Shown piece after piece: positions 31,167-39,410 of a stretch of DNA of 59,661 nucleotides. How positions within the stretch are numbered: position 1 is the first letter of the stretch; each line of letters starts with the position of its first letter. Below the pieces are notes generated by a model. The model saw nothing but the letters and a program-made list of their open reading frames with translations, ran no database searches and was not told where the DNA came from. The DNA comes from Candidatus Poribacteria bacterium (GTDB lineage Bacteria > Poribacteria > WGA-4E > WGA-3G), in contig JAGFCB010000055.1 of NCBI GenBank assembly GCA_022394775.1, forward strand, positions 1 to 59,661, written 5' to 3'. Position numbers and translations under genes: made by a program.

Positions 31167-34079
31167 CTAATGGGCGTCCAACTTAACCTTCGATTTCTTC
31201 CCACCGTGAATGCTTGGCTCTTGGCAGAGCATCTTCCGAAGCAGGTCAAGTCCATCATGCACATCAGGACGTTCCGCCTCCGTGATGCCTAACACTTCTG
31301 ATAATAACAACCGATCCAGTTCATGACGCACTGGATCCTCATCCATCTGGTTGAAGGGTAGCATCTTTTGATCCTTCAGTTCGTTAAAAATCCGTTCTGT
31401 ATTCGTAAGTGCTTCATCGGAGAGTTGACGGACATCCAGCGTTGGCATTGCATCAAAAGTGGCACGACTCAGGACACCTCTGCCTTGTTGCTGCTTGCCG
31501 CTCTGATACCAATGACAAAGTAAACCAAGCGTTGAATTGCACCATAACGTCCACGCATAGTCATGGATTTTGTTTTCAAAGACGACATTCGGCAGTTTAT
31601 TCACACCAATAGCATCTTGTGCTGTAAACATCACCGTCAGCGAATTGGCATTAAAACGCATTTCCACATTGTAATGCACCCGTCCGTTTAATTTCATGAT
31701 CCTTTCAACTTTCTCTGCGGAATTCGGACGGGGCTGCGCATGGGCATTGGGTGGAACAAGCATTGATCGCTGCGAATCCGAATCCGAATCTAAATGCCAC
31801 AAACCCGGATATATCGCAGTGTCAGGGCATCCAGTTTCCACATCAAAGGCACCTCTACCACCACCGCCTCTTATATCCTTAGTCCCAATCCCCAGTGTAG
31901 CAATTTCTGAAACAGGACGTATGGCGAGTTGAATATCTGAGGTTTGTCGAGGAATACGTATTAGCCCTTTTGAGAGATAATAGGCAGACTGAACAACATT
32001 CATGTCTTTAACACGGGAAAGCGGCCAGCCTGCCTCGCTTTGAACAATAGATGAAGAGATTACATGTCCAATAACTTCATCTCCTATTTGGAGTGGATCG
32101 CCACCGCTCAGTGTATCATCATCTAACTGGCGAATATTTTTCAATCTGTGGAGTTCTTTCGCTATTTCCAATGCCTCTAACTCTCCACGCGGACATCGCT
32201 TGAGGCAGACAAACGTACCACGTCCTGTATTTTTGCGTTTACCTTTTTTCGCAACAACGAGACACTCTGCCATGCTGGTATCTGCTGAGAAAGCGCATTC
32301 CTCAATATCTTCATGTGCAATAGTGAGCACCAGAACATTGTGGTATTCCTCTGCCCACATTTTTCGCACCTTTTGCCAACTACTACCCGTAATTGCCGTA
32401 ACAGGTAATACAAATGCCATTGTGCCGTTGCGTTTCAGCATCCTATCCGCAAGATCAATAAAGTCAGGCCCCTCCCCAGGATTGTTACCTGAAAGCCGAC
32501 GACCTTGTGCTTTACGCGACGCTCGCATCGCCGCTGCTTCCTGTTTGTCGGCAAAAATACTTTTGGGCACGTTTGAGTTTCCATCAGCCCCCGCGCGCGT
32601 ATAGGGTGGATTTTGAATAACGATGTCAAATTCGCCATGTCTGAACGCTTCGCGGAGGTCGGTGGTTTTCGTACCGCGCCCGGTAGCAGTTTCCGTTGTG
32701 TCAAGAGCCAACGGAAGTGTACCGGAGGGATCGCTGAGTAGGTTGAGGGCACCGATGGCGTAAAGTCCGTCGGCGCGCGGGGTGCCGTAGGGCATTGTGT
32801 GGATGCGCGTGCCACCGATACGGACATCCGGATAGGTGCTGGCAATGATAGAGGCGGTTAGATGTGCTGCGTTCGGCAGAATGTCGCATCCGACGAGATT
32901 ATTTTCCATCATGTCCTGATGGATGGCTTCGCCTTTACCGCCCGCCTGCTCGTAAAGCATCAGCAAACGTTGATAAACACCGTTAAGGAGTGAACCTGTG
33001 CCGCAAGCGAAATCTGCGATCTTCAGTTTTTTCGGATCGCTTTTGAGTTCTGGTAGCGCGAGTGCGCAGAGGAGGGCAGAGGATTCAGGACGGGTATAGT
33101 TCGCTTTGAGAATTTTCCGGTTGTCAATGAGTTTCTGGAATACAATACCAGCGAGTTCGTGTTCTTGGGCGAGTCCCATTCTCTCCAATTCGCGGGCGGT
33201 ATCGCGTAGCACGCTCAAAATCTCACCGACGAGTTTATCATCGGCAGCGAGTGTTTCGACGAGATTGTAGGCGACATTGAAAATTGGGGCGTAGTTCACC
33301 TTTTGGATTTCTCTCCATGCGCGGAGGACTTCGTCTGAATCGAGTTGTCCGTAATCAGCGGTGAGTTCACTGAGCGATGGTACGGTTTCCAAGTCTGGCT
33401 TGCGCGCAAGGGAACTTTGGAATACCAAGGCGTTGCTGATAATCAGCATTGCCATTTGTGTTGTTTGTTCCCCAGGTTCTTGGACAAGGAGTTCACCAAT
33501 TCTTTTGCCGATATGGGGTCGGTGTTGAATTGCGCTATTGACGATGACAGCAGCATTATGGATACCTTGTTCCAACACTTCCGCAGCCCTCTCAATCTTG
33601 GTGATAGGTGTAGCACCGATGCGGATAGCAGTTGCGATGTCGGCGATGCTGCCGTAAAGCCAGCCTGTCTCAGGAAATCTATGGGGTTCGTCACTATTGA
33701 GGAGGGCATAAGGAAAATCATTTGATGCTTTTAAATTTTCGCTGATTTCGTCGCGCTGCATGTTGCGAAATCTGTATGGCAGACGGATTGCTATTGCACT
33801 AGCGATTGCTTCACCTGTCGTGCGGAGGGTTTTACCTAAGTAGTGCTCACGTGCCTGCTTTTCGCCGGTTTCATTGGGACCGCGCTTGTAGTCAATCTTT
33901 ACTTCAACTGCTATTGGGTATCGTTCAACCGTCCGAATGATGACATCGGGTTTCCTCTGATTCTCAACGAGTGGTTTCGTGGTTTGCTCGTAGATATTCC
34001 ATGTGGCACTCATCGGCATTAAGATTTCGACAAATAGGGTGGTGATGGTGTCTTCACTATTAGTAGATTGTCGATTCAT
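31167..34079 (-). CDS. single-chain N6-adenine DNA methyltransferase with N-terminal nuclease-like motif (Type IIG/Type I-like)
   Basis: In 970 residues I see a PD-(D/E)xK-like motif near the N-terminus (PD at 44-45, EVK at 59-61 in YPIAVEVKIDYKRG). A helical region follows, then the HsdM-like methylase core: NYTRPESSALL (residues 327-337), motif I IADFACGTGSLLNG (354-367) and motif IV NPPY (490-493). A long C-terminal part could be the target-recognition region. This fits a Type IIG restriction-modification enzyme that cuts and methylates with one chain, or a stand-alone modification enzyme if the nuclease is inactive. No separate HsdS, HsdR or BREX/DISARM genes are present. AAAGGAAG precedes ATG 34079. 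Confidence 0.82.
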   Translation of the reverse strand: MNRQSTNSEDTITTLFVEILMPMSATWNIYEQTTKPLVENQRKPDVIIRTVERYPIAVEVKIDYKRGPNETGEKQAREHYLGKTLRTTGEAIASAIAIRLPYRFRNMQRDEISENLKASNDFPYALLNSDEPHRFPETGWLYGSIADIATAIRIGATPITKIERAAEVLEQGIHNAAVIVNSAIQHRPHIGKRIGELLVQEPGEQTTQMAMLIISNALVFQSSLARKPDLETVPSLSELTADYGQLDSDEVLRAWREIQKVNYAPIFNVAYNLVETLAADDKLVGEILSVLRDTARELERMGLAQEHELAGIVFQKLIDNRKILKANYTRPESSALLCALALPELKSDPKKLKIADFACGTGSLLNGVYQRLLMLYEQAGGKGEAIHQDMMENNLVGCDILPNAAHLTASIIASTYPDVRIGGTRIHTMPYGTPRADGLYAIGALNLLSDPSGTLPLALDTTETATGRGTKTTDLREAFRHGEFDIVIQNPPYTRAGADGNSNVPKSIFADKQEAAAMRASRKAQGRRLSGNNPGEGPDFIDLADRMLKRNGTMAFVLPVTAITGSSWQKVRKMWAEEYHNVLVLTIAHEDIEECAFSADTSMAECLVVAKKGKRKNTGRGTFVCLKRCPRGELEALEIAKELHRLKNIRQLDDDTLSGGDPLQIGDEVIGHVISSSIVQSEAGWPLSRVKDMNVVQSAYYLSKGLIRIPRQTSDIQLAIRPVSEIATLGIGTKDIRGGGGRGAFDVETGCPDTAIYPGLWHLDSDSDSQRSMLVPPNAHAQPRPNSAEKVERIMKLNGRVHYNVEMRFNANSLTVMFTAQDAIGVNKLPNVVFENKIHDYAWTLWCNSTLGLLCHWYQSGKQQQGRGVLSRATFDAMPTLDVRQLSDEALTNTERIFNELKDQKMLPFNQMDEDPVRHELDRLLLSEVLGITEAERPDVHDGLDLLRKMLCQEPSIHGGKKSKVKLDAH

Positions 34080-34204
34080 AGGCTTCCTTTTGACAAAATA
34101 GGCGGTCTATTATTCAGATGTTGGTATAAGAACAACACCAATTTTACTTAACATTATTATAGCACGTTGATAAACAGATGTCAATTGAATTGGTGGAATT
34201 AATA

Positions 34205-34280
34205 CACATGTCGCCCCGCTGGGGCTAAAGAGGGAGGAATACCGTTTTCTATAGACATACCGTTCCTACGGAACTAAAGA
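34205..34280. repeat. two short hairpins of the CTATAGACAT/CCTACGG/TAAAG family
   Basis: GCCCC-GCT-GGGGC (34213-34225) and GTTCC-TAC-GGAAC (34262-34274) are each followed by TAAAG. The second is preceded by CTATAGACATACC. The same layout occurs at 16573-16599 and 16620-16655 with other arm bases. It lies in the 350-base gap between the methyltransferase and SDR genes, where I see no gene. Confidence 0.7.
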
Positions 34281-34430
34281 AGTAGCGTATTGGGTCTCGC
34301 TGGACTTCAACCGATCAGCATCAATTTCGTGTGTGGGTTGTAGAAACGGGGATCCAAAAAAATTCGCGATAATCCGCGATTGAGACAATTAACAGCATAC
34401 TGTGCCTACCAGTGTTAAGAGTCCTTTTAA

Positions 34431-35261
34431 CTACCACATCACCGTCCCACCGGTGTTGATGTCCTGACCTGTCATGTTTGCGGAATCGTCTGAGGCGAGG
34501 AAGACGGCTAACGCAGCGGCATCCTCAGATACGGAACCTTTATCGCTGTAGCCTTCATCGGCACACCATCTGCCAGCGATAACGCGCTTTGGGTCCTCCT
34601 GTTCGTAGCGTTCACGTAACGCTGCTTCGTCGAAGGGTTTGTTCATGTATTCGGCTCTGCCTTTTGCGAGTTCAAGGCTTCGCTCCGTATGCCAACCCGG
34701 ACAGATGGCGTTGACGTTGATATTGTAACGTCCGACATCAGCGGCGAGGGTGCGCGTGAAACCGATGACTCCCATCTTAGAAGTCGCATACGGTGCTCTG
34801 TGCGAAAGCGGCTGTTTGCCTGTTCCAGAACTGAAGTTTATAATTTTTCCGTATTGCTTACGAATCATCTCTGGTAGAACGGCTTTAGAACAGATGAACA
34901 GCGAATCGAGATTGACCTCAAGTGTGCGTCGCCATTCTTCCAAACTCATATCCCAGACATCTTTCGTCGGTCCAGCGATGCCGACAACGTTCGCGAGAAT
35001 ATCAATAGTGCCGAATTTTTCGATGGTGGCAGCGACCATCTCATTAACAGGTGCTTCTTGCGAAACATCGGTCTCAAAACAGATAACATCGCCACCAGCG
35101 GCTCTAATCTCTGAACCGACTTTTGCTTCCAGTTCCTGCACCGGGATCACATCACAAATAGAAATCGCTGCACCTTCTTTTGCAAACCGCCTCGCCACTG
35201 CTTCAGCATGTCCTCTGGCAGCACCTGTTACGATGGCGACTTTACCCTCTAATCTTCCCAT
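34431..35261 (-). CDS. short-chain dehydrogenase/reductase
   Basis: The 276 residues form one Rossmann fold. The cofactor motif is TGAARGHA, where the last Gly of TGxxxGxG is Ala. The catalytic Ser and YxxxK are present (NFSSGTG...YATSK). NVVG replaces the common NNAG. An insert of about 45 residues before the C-terminus (RAEYMNKPFDEAALRERYEQ) is larger than usual, and the end DINTGGTVMW is standard. It reduces or oxidises an unknown hydroxy compound with NAD(P). AAGGGGA precedes ATG 35261. Confidence 0.9.
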   Translation of the reverse strand: MGRLEGKVAIVTGAARGHAEAVARRFAKEGAAISICDVIPVQELEAKVGSEIRAAGGDVICFETDVSQEAPVNEMVAATIEKFGTIDILANVVGIAGPTKDVWDMSLEEWRRTLEVNLDSLFICSKAVLPEMIRKQYGKIINFSSGTGKQPLSHRAPYATSKMGVIGFTRTLAADVGRYNINVNAICPGWHTERSLELAKGRAEYMNKPFDEAALRERYEQEDPKRVIAGRWCADEGYSDKGSVSEDAAALAVFLASDDSANMTGQDINTGGTVMW

Positions 35262-35316
35262 GAAAATTTCCCCTTGAAAATATAGTAAAACCTACAATTA
35301 ACGAGACATCCATAGA

Positions 35317-35339
35317 AGGCTGGGTTCCAAACCCAGCCT
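35317..35339. repeat. hairpin repeat (AGGCTGGGTT/AACCCAGCCT)
   Basis: A perfect 10-bp stem with a 3-base loop is followed by GCATTGGGGTAGG. It is a member of the covarying hairpin family. Confidence 0.8.
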
Positions 35340-35457
35340 GCATTGGGGTAGGTTTGTTATTTTCTAAAGTGTTGATTTATTTTTCGATTTTACTATAAAA
35401 ATAGATGGAGTGGTTAATATCGTAGCAGAAGCAGCTGTCAGCGTCAATCGAAATTGG

Positions 35458-35534
35458 ATTGAGGCATCGCGAGCAAAACTCGCTCCTACAGAAGATATAG
35501 ATTGAGGCATCGCGAGCACAGCTCGCTCCTACAG
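35458..35534. repeat. two tandem copies of ATTGAGGCATCGCGAGC...CTCGCTCCTACAG
   Basis: Copies at 35458-35491 and 35501-35534 (period 43) differ only in the loop and adjoining base (AAAACT versus ACAGCT). They lie directly before the coaE promoter. Confidence 0.85.
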
Positions 35535-35544
35535 TGAAGAGGCG

Positions 35545-35573
35545 TTGACAAATTTTAGCGTGTGGTATACACT
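35545..35573 (+). promoter_or_regulatory. promoter for coaE, predicting a leaderless mRNA
   Basis: A perfect TTGACA (35545-35550) and TACACT (35568-35573) are 17 bases apart. A normal start point falls at about 35580, one base before ATG 35581. There is no ribosome-binding site before that ATG. Confidence 0.6.
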
Positions 35574-35580
35574 CAGTAAT

Positions 35581-36231
35581 ATGGAAACAGCAACACCACA
35601 CCGCACACGCGGCACTATTGTTGGGATTACAGGTGGGATTGCTTGCGGGAAGACGACTGTCTCCGAGCTGCTCACAGAAAAGGGTGCGATTCCGATCAAC
35701 GCCGATGAAATCGGACACCAACTCCTTAAAGCGGATAGCCCTGTTATTGATGAACTGACAGAGGCATTCGGGCAGGATATCCATGAAGCATCTGGGGATG
35801 TGAGTCGCAAAAAACTGGGAGCAATCGTTTTTAAGGATAAAGTCGCTCGCGAACGCCTGAACAGTATCCTGCATCCGCTGATTATCCAACGCTCACGAGG
35901 ACAGGCACGTCAACTCGTCGCAGCGGATCCGATGTGCATTGTGCTACTCGACGCGCCATTGCTCATCGAAGCCGGTGCTTATGACACGGTCGATCTGATT
36001 GTCGTCGTTACAGCATCGCCGGAAGCGCAGCTGCGACGCACTTTAGAACGTAGTGCTGCACAAGGACGACCGCTCACCGAAACAGAGGTACAAGCACGGA
36101 TTGACGCGCAGATGCCGGTCTCGGAGAAAGTCAAGTATGCGGATGTTGTAATAGAGAATGAGGGGACACTCGAAGATCTGCACAGACAGGTAGACGCACT
36201 TTGGGAGCGACTGCAAAAACGTGGAAAGTAA
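35581..36231 (+). CDS. coaE: dephospho-CoA kinase
   Basis: The 216 residues match the family length. The enzyme phosphorylates the 3'-OH of dephospho-CoA with ATP, the last step of coenzyme A synthesis. The P-loop is GITGGIACGKTTVSELL, followed by INADEIGHQLL (substrate Asp), LHPLIIQRSR and LLDAPLLIEAG, all in family order. The start is ATG 35581; an earlier TTG at 35545 would lie on the -35 box. Repeats crowd both sides: two copies upstream and more starting right after the stop codon. Confidence 0.95.
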   Translation: METATPHRTRGTIVGITGGIACGKTTVSELLTEKGAIPINADEIGHQLLKADSPVIDELTEAFGQDIHEASGDVSRKKLGAIVFKDKVARERLNSILHPLIIQRSRGQARQLVAADPMCIVLLDAPLLIEAGAYDTVDLIVVVTASPEAQLRRTLERSAAQGRPLTETEVQARIDAQMPVSEKVKYADVVIENEGTLEDLHRQVDALWERLQKRGK

Positions 36232-36233
36232 GC

Positions 36234-36330
36234 GGTCGCGAGCACTGCTCGCTCCTACAAAAGACAAGATAAGCATCGCGAGCGACAAGAAATACGCAGA
36301 ACCTCCAAGCAAAAACACTCGCGCCTATAG
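36234..36330. repeat. degenerate ATCGCGAGC...CTCGCTCCTAC repeats after coaE
   Basis: A good copy (TCGCGAGCACTGCTCGCTCC, 36236-36255) begins within 5 bases of the coaE stop. Worn pieces follow: GCATCGCGAGCGACAAG near 36272, and CACTCGCGCCTATAG near 36316. The gap to modC holds nothing else. Confidence 0.7.
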
Positions 36331-36335
36331 AAACA

Positions 36336-37409
36336 TTAAGTCCGCAGAAGATTGATGGCATTCGCCTTGATAACACAGTAAACGGCTGATCCTTCTTGCA
36401 ATTGCAGCTGCTGACGCGCTTCATGCGTGATTTTTACCGAAAGCAGATGTCCTTCAACGAGAATAGATAATACCGTTCGTTCGCCGACAACATCTAACGC
36501 CTGAATTGTGCCGTGTAGCATGTTCCGCGCGCTAATTGGCAAATCTGGTGCGAGTGAGATGATAATGTCTTCCGCACGGATGGCGACTGGTAGTAGTCCG
36601 CCAATTTCGGCATCGGTGTAAGGAATAACGAGTTGTTGACTGCCAATCTCCAATGATGTCACCCCACGCGCCTTATCCGAGAGCATAACAGGGAGTGATA
36701 AAATGTTCTCAACGCCAGTCAATTGGGCAATAGGCATCGCGGACGGCGCGGTTAAGAGATGATGCGGTTCACCGGTGGCGGTAATCTTTCCATCAGAGAG
36801 GAGGAAGGCTTCGTCGGCAAGTGCCAGGACTTCAGAGAAGGCGTGTGTAACATAGAGAATCGGTATATCAAATGCGTCTTTCACGTGGTGCAGATACGGT
36901 ATAATCCGTGCTTTGAGTGTGTTGTCAAGCGAGGCAAGCGGTTCATCCATCAGGAGCATCCGCGGCTCCATCGCGAGTGCGCGAGCGATTGCGACCCGTT
37001 GCCGCTGACCGCCTGAAAGCTGCTTCGGGTATCGCTGAAGCAACTCCGAAATCTCAAGAATGTCAATAACAGTTGTAGAATCCCTCGACTTCGGCTGCCC
37101 ATAGCGGATATTCTGCGCAACGGTGAGATGCGGAAATAGGTAACCCTCCTGAAAAACATAACCGAACCGCCGTTTTTCGGGCGGCAGATTAATACCTGTC
37201 GCAGACGAATAAAGCATTTCACCACCGAAAACGATCTCGCCAGCATCGGGTGAAACGGTACCGCTAATGCAGTTGAGCAGTGTGCTTTTTCCGCTGCCGG
37301 ATGCCCCCAAAAATGCTGACACCTTCTTCACTAATTCACAATCAACGTCTAATACGAAACCTCCAAGACGCTTGCGAAAGCTTAGGTGAATTCTAATACC
37401 GTTTTCCAT
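36336..37409 (-). CDS. modC: molybdate ABC transporter ATP-binding protein
   Basis: The 357 residues contain an ABC ATPase domain with Walker A GASGSGKST, Q-loop YVFQEGYLFPHLTV, signature LSGGQRQRVAIARAL and Walker B MLLMDEPLASLD. A C-terminal molybdopterin-binding (Mop) domain follows, from about residue 290 (SARNMLHGTIQALDVVGERT). That Mop domain is the mark of ModC and senses intracellular molybdate or tungstate. It powers uptake through ModB. No strong ribosome-binding site is seen before ATG 37409. It is the last gene of the modA-modB-small protein-modC run, 11 bases after the small gene. Confidence 0.93.
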   Translation of the reverse strand: MENGIRIHLSFRKRLGGFVLDVDCELVKKVSAFLGASGSGKSTLLNCISGTVSPDAGEIVFGGEMLYSSATGINLPPEKRRFGYVFQEGYLFPHLTVAQNIRYGQPKSRDSTTVIDILEISELLQRYPKQLSGGQRQRVAIARALAMEPRMLLMDEPLASLDNTLKARIIPYLHHVKDAFDIPILYVTHAFSEVLALADEAFLLSDGKITATGEPHHLLTAPSAMPIAQLTGVENILSLPVMLSDKARGVTSLEIGSQQLVIPYTDAEIGGLLPVAIRAEDIIISLAPDLPISARNMLHGTIQALDVVGERTVLSILVEGHLLSVKITHEARQQLQLQEGSAVYCVIKANAINLLRT

Positions 37410-37420
37410 AGCAACACTAT

Positions 37421-37732
37421 CTATTCAAACCCACCGCCGTCGAATCCACCGCCATCAAATCCACCATCATCAAATCCACCACCGTCATCCACGCTATCAA
37501 GCCTGTCGGAACCGGCATCGTCAGATGGCCTGTCGTCATCGTATATCTCGTTGAGCATCAAACCTGTCAAAAGCAGATCCTCAAAGCCGTCGTCGGCATG
37601 ATCAACAGTATCTGTATTGTCAGTTTGGTCTTTTTTGTTTTTATCTCTGTCTTTTTGTGAACGTCGGTACAGATACCAGACGAGCGTACCACAAGCGATT
37701 AATCCTAAAAATATCCACATCTCCAAGCCCAT
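37421..37732 (-). CDS. small membrane protein with Asp/Gly-rich repetitive tail, in the mod operon
   Basis: The 103 residues are one N-terminal helix (MWIFLGLIACGTLVWYLY), a charged segment (RRSQKDRDKNKKDQTDN), a short hydrophobic patch (FEDLLLTGLMLNEIYDDD) and a C-terminal run of GGFD repeats (GGGFDDGGFDGGGFDGGGFE). I do not recognise it. Glycine-aspartate tails can be flexible and bind cations. It lies 24 bases after modB and 11 before modC, with AAGGAG in front of its ATG, so it is co-transcribed with the molybdate transporter. Confidence 0.75.
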   Translation of the reverse strand: MGLEMWIFLGLIACGTLVWYLYRRSQKDRDKNKKDQTDNTDTVDHADDGFEDLLLTGLMLNEIYDDDRPSDDAGSDRLDSVDDGGGFDDGGFDGGGFDGGGFE

Positions 37733-37756
37733 AATTTTTCTCCTTGTTTATTTTTT

Positions 37757-38422
37757 TTAGCGAAGGGTAAAGCGTTCCGTTAACCAGAGCGCGACAAACG
37801 CCACGATCGTTGAAATGAAGACGAGTCGATAAACAGAGACATCTTCTCCAAGATGAACAGCACTGAAAATTGCTAACGCCATCGTTTGGGTTTTGCCCGG
37901 AATGTTTCCGGCTACCATGATCGTCGCGCCAAATTCACCGAGGCTTTTAGAAAAACCGAGGATCGTTCCGCCAATAATTCCGCGATACGCAAGCGGGAGC
38001 GTTATCGTCCAAAATACCTTCAGTGGCGATGCCCCAAGCGTCCGTGCAGCGTTTTCAAGTTCTGGCGGCACAGCCTCCATCCCTGTCACGATACCCCGTA
38101 CTAATAGTGGGAACGAGATGATTGAGACTGCAATGACAACAGCCAACTGTGAAAAAACGATCTCTATACCGAAAGTTTGATGAATAAACCGACCGATGAA
38201 CCCGTGCTTACCGAATAGAATTAGAAGTAAATATCCACTTACGATAGGCGGTAGCACCAACGGCCACATCACAAGCGTATTCAGGAAAGCCTTACCGGGA
38301 AACGTCCGTTTCGCGAGGAGCCAACCCGCCAGCAATCCGGGTGGAAACATTATAACAAGACTGAGCAACGCAACTTTTATAGATAAAGAGAGGGCAGCAA
38401 CTTCGGCAGGGGTTATCCTCAT
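37757..38422 (-). CDS. modB: molybdate ABC transporter permease
   Basis: This 221-residue inner-membrane protein has five to six helices and the ModB/CysT-type signature ENAARTLGASPLKVFWTITL, the loop that contacts the ATPase, followed by GFSKSLGEFGATIMVAGN, which is typical of ModB. It forms the channel for molybdate or tungstate. Its ATG follows the modA stop by one base, so translation is coupled. Confidence 0.94.
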   Translation of the reverse strand: MRITPAEVAALSLSIKVALLSLVIMFPPGLLAGWLLAKRTFPGKAFLNTLVMWPLVLPPIVSGYLLLILFGKHGFIGRFIHQTFGIEIVFSQLAVVIAVSIISFPLLVRGIVTGMEAVPPELENAARTLGASPLKVFWTITLPLAYRGIIGGTILGFSKSLGEFGATIMVAGNIPGKTQTMALAIFSAVHLGEDVSVYRLVFISTIVAFVALWLTERFTLR

Positions 38423-38423
38423 A

Positions 38424-39203
38424 TTAGTCTAAAAAGGTAAATCCATGCTTTTCAAAAACTTCACCGCTCTGCATCGATTGCAGGTAAGTCATAAATCTGC
38501 GCGCCAATTGCTTTCGCTGGCTACCCTTCATAATAACAGCAGGATAGATGATCGGCGTATACGCCTCAGACGGGAACTCATAAAGCACTTTTATATTCTC
38601 AGTCAGCGTTGTGTCCGTTTTATACACAATGGCAATATCCACATTTCCAGCGGTGACATAAGCGAGCGTCGTCCGTACATCCATGCCAAAAATCAACTTT
38701 GATTGTAGTGTCTCCGACAATCCAAAATGCGTTAAGGCTTCTTTCGCGTAAGTGCCAGCAGGGACTATATTTGGGTGTCCGATAGCAATCCTCGCAATCT
38801 CAGGCATAGCAAGGCTATTAGGCGTTTCCACAGAAATGTCCGCAGCATCATCAGAGACAAGTACCAACCTATTGGTCAGCAGGTCGTGGCGGCTGCCAAC
38901 TTCAATCAGCCCATTGGTTTCCAAGGCAATGATTTGGCGAGGACTCGCCGAGATGAAAACATCCCCCGATGCCCCTGTTTCGAGTTGGCGTTGTAACGTC
39001 GTAGACGCGGAGAAGTTATAATAAACTTTAACCTGATTTTCGGTTGCAAAAGCTTCGCCGAGTTCGGTAAGTGCATCTGTCAAACTAATTGCAGCGAAGA
39101 CACTTAATTCGACAGGCTTGTGTTTATCTGTCGCACACCCTGAAAGCATTGCGAAAACAAATAATAGACAAATGACCTTGAAAAATTTAAACATTCGGTG
39201 CAT
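38424..39203 (-). CDS. modA: molybdate-binding lipoprotein
   Basis: This 259-residue protein has a lipoprotein signal (FVFAMLSGC, Cys23) and the ModA fold. Motifs are LSVFAAISLTDALTEL at the start, YNFSASTTLQRQLETGASGD (oxyanion-binding Ser residues), VFISAS and VDIAIVYKTD. It captures molybdate or tungstate outside the inner membrane. It is the first gene of the mod run and is divergent from the sugar-isomerase-like gene; the 207-base gap between them holds both promoters. I see no ModE-type operator that I can defend. Confidence 0.94.
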   Translation of the reverse strand: MHRMFKFFKVICLLFVFAMLSGCATDKHKPVELSVFAAISLTDALTELGEAFATENQVKVYYNFSASTTLQRQLETGASGDVFISASPRQIIALETNGLIEVGSRHDLLTNRLVLVSDDAADISVETPNSLAMPEIARIAIGHPNIVPAGTYAKEALTHFGLSETLQSKLIFGMDVRTTLAYVTAGNVDIAIVYKTDTTLTENIKVLYEFPSEAYTPIIYPAVIMKGSQRKQLARRFMTYLQSMQSGEVFEKHGFTFLD

Positions 39204-39346
39204 TGTTTCGGTCTCAATATACCTATAGGTTGCATAAAAACGCTTGACAAGTGTAGCAGTTTTGCTAAATTATGTCAAGTATATCGAAAACAGTAATTAG
39301 AGACACTCAGTTATCAGGCTGCAACTGATAACCCAACAAACTTTTC

Positions 39347-39375
39347 TTGCAATCCGTCTAAACCTGTGGTATCCT
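39347..39375 (+). promoter_or_regulatory. promoter for the sugar-isomerase-like gene
   Basis: TTGCAA (39347-39352) and TATCCT (39370-39375) are 17 bases apart, predicting a start near 39382. A second candidate, TTGACA (39244-39249) with TAAATT (39266-39271), lies further upstream with 16-base spacing. Confidence 0.4.
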
Positions 39376-39410
39376 ATATTATACATATAATGGACAGTAG
39401 GGGAAAAACT

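Noticed and set aside
39204..39365. Molybdenum-cofactor riboswitch or ModE operator before modA
   Set aside because: ACCTATAGGT near 39215 is palindromic but too short, and I could not draw the conserved Moco RNA fold.
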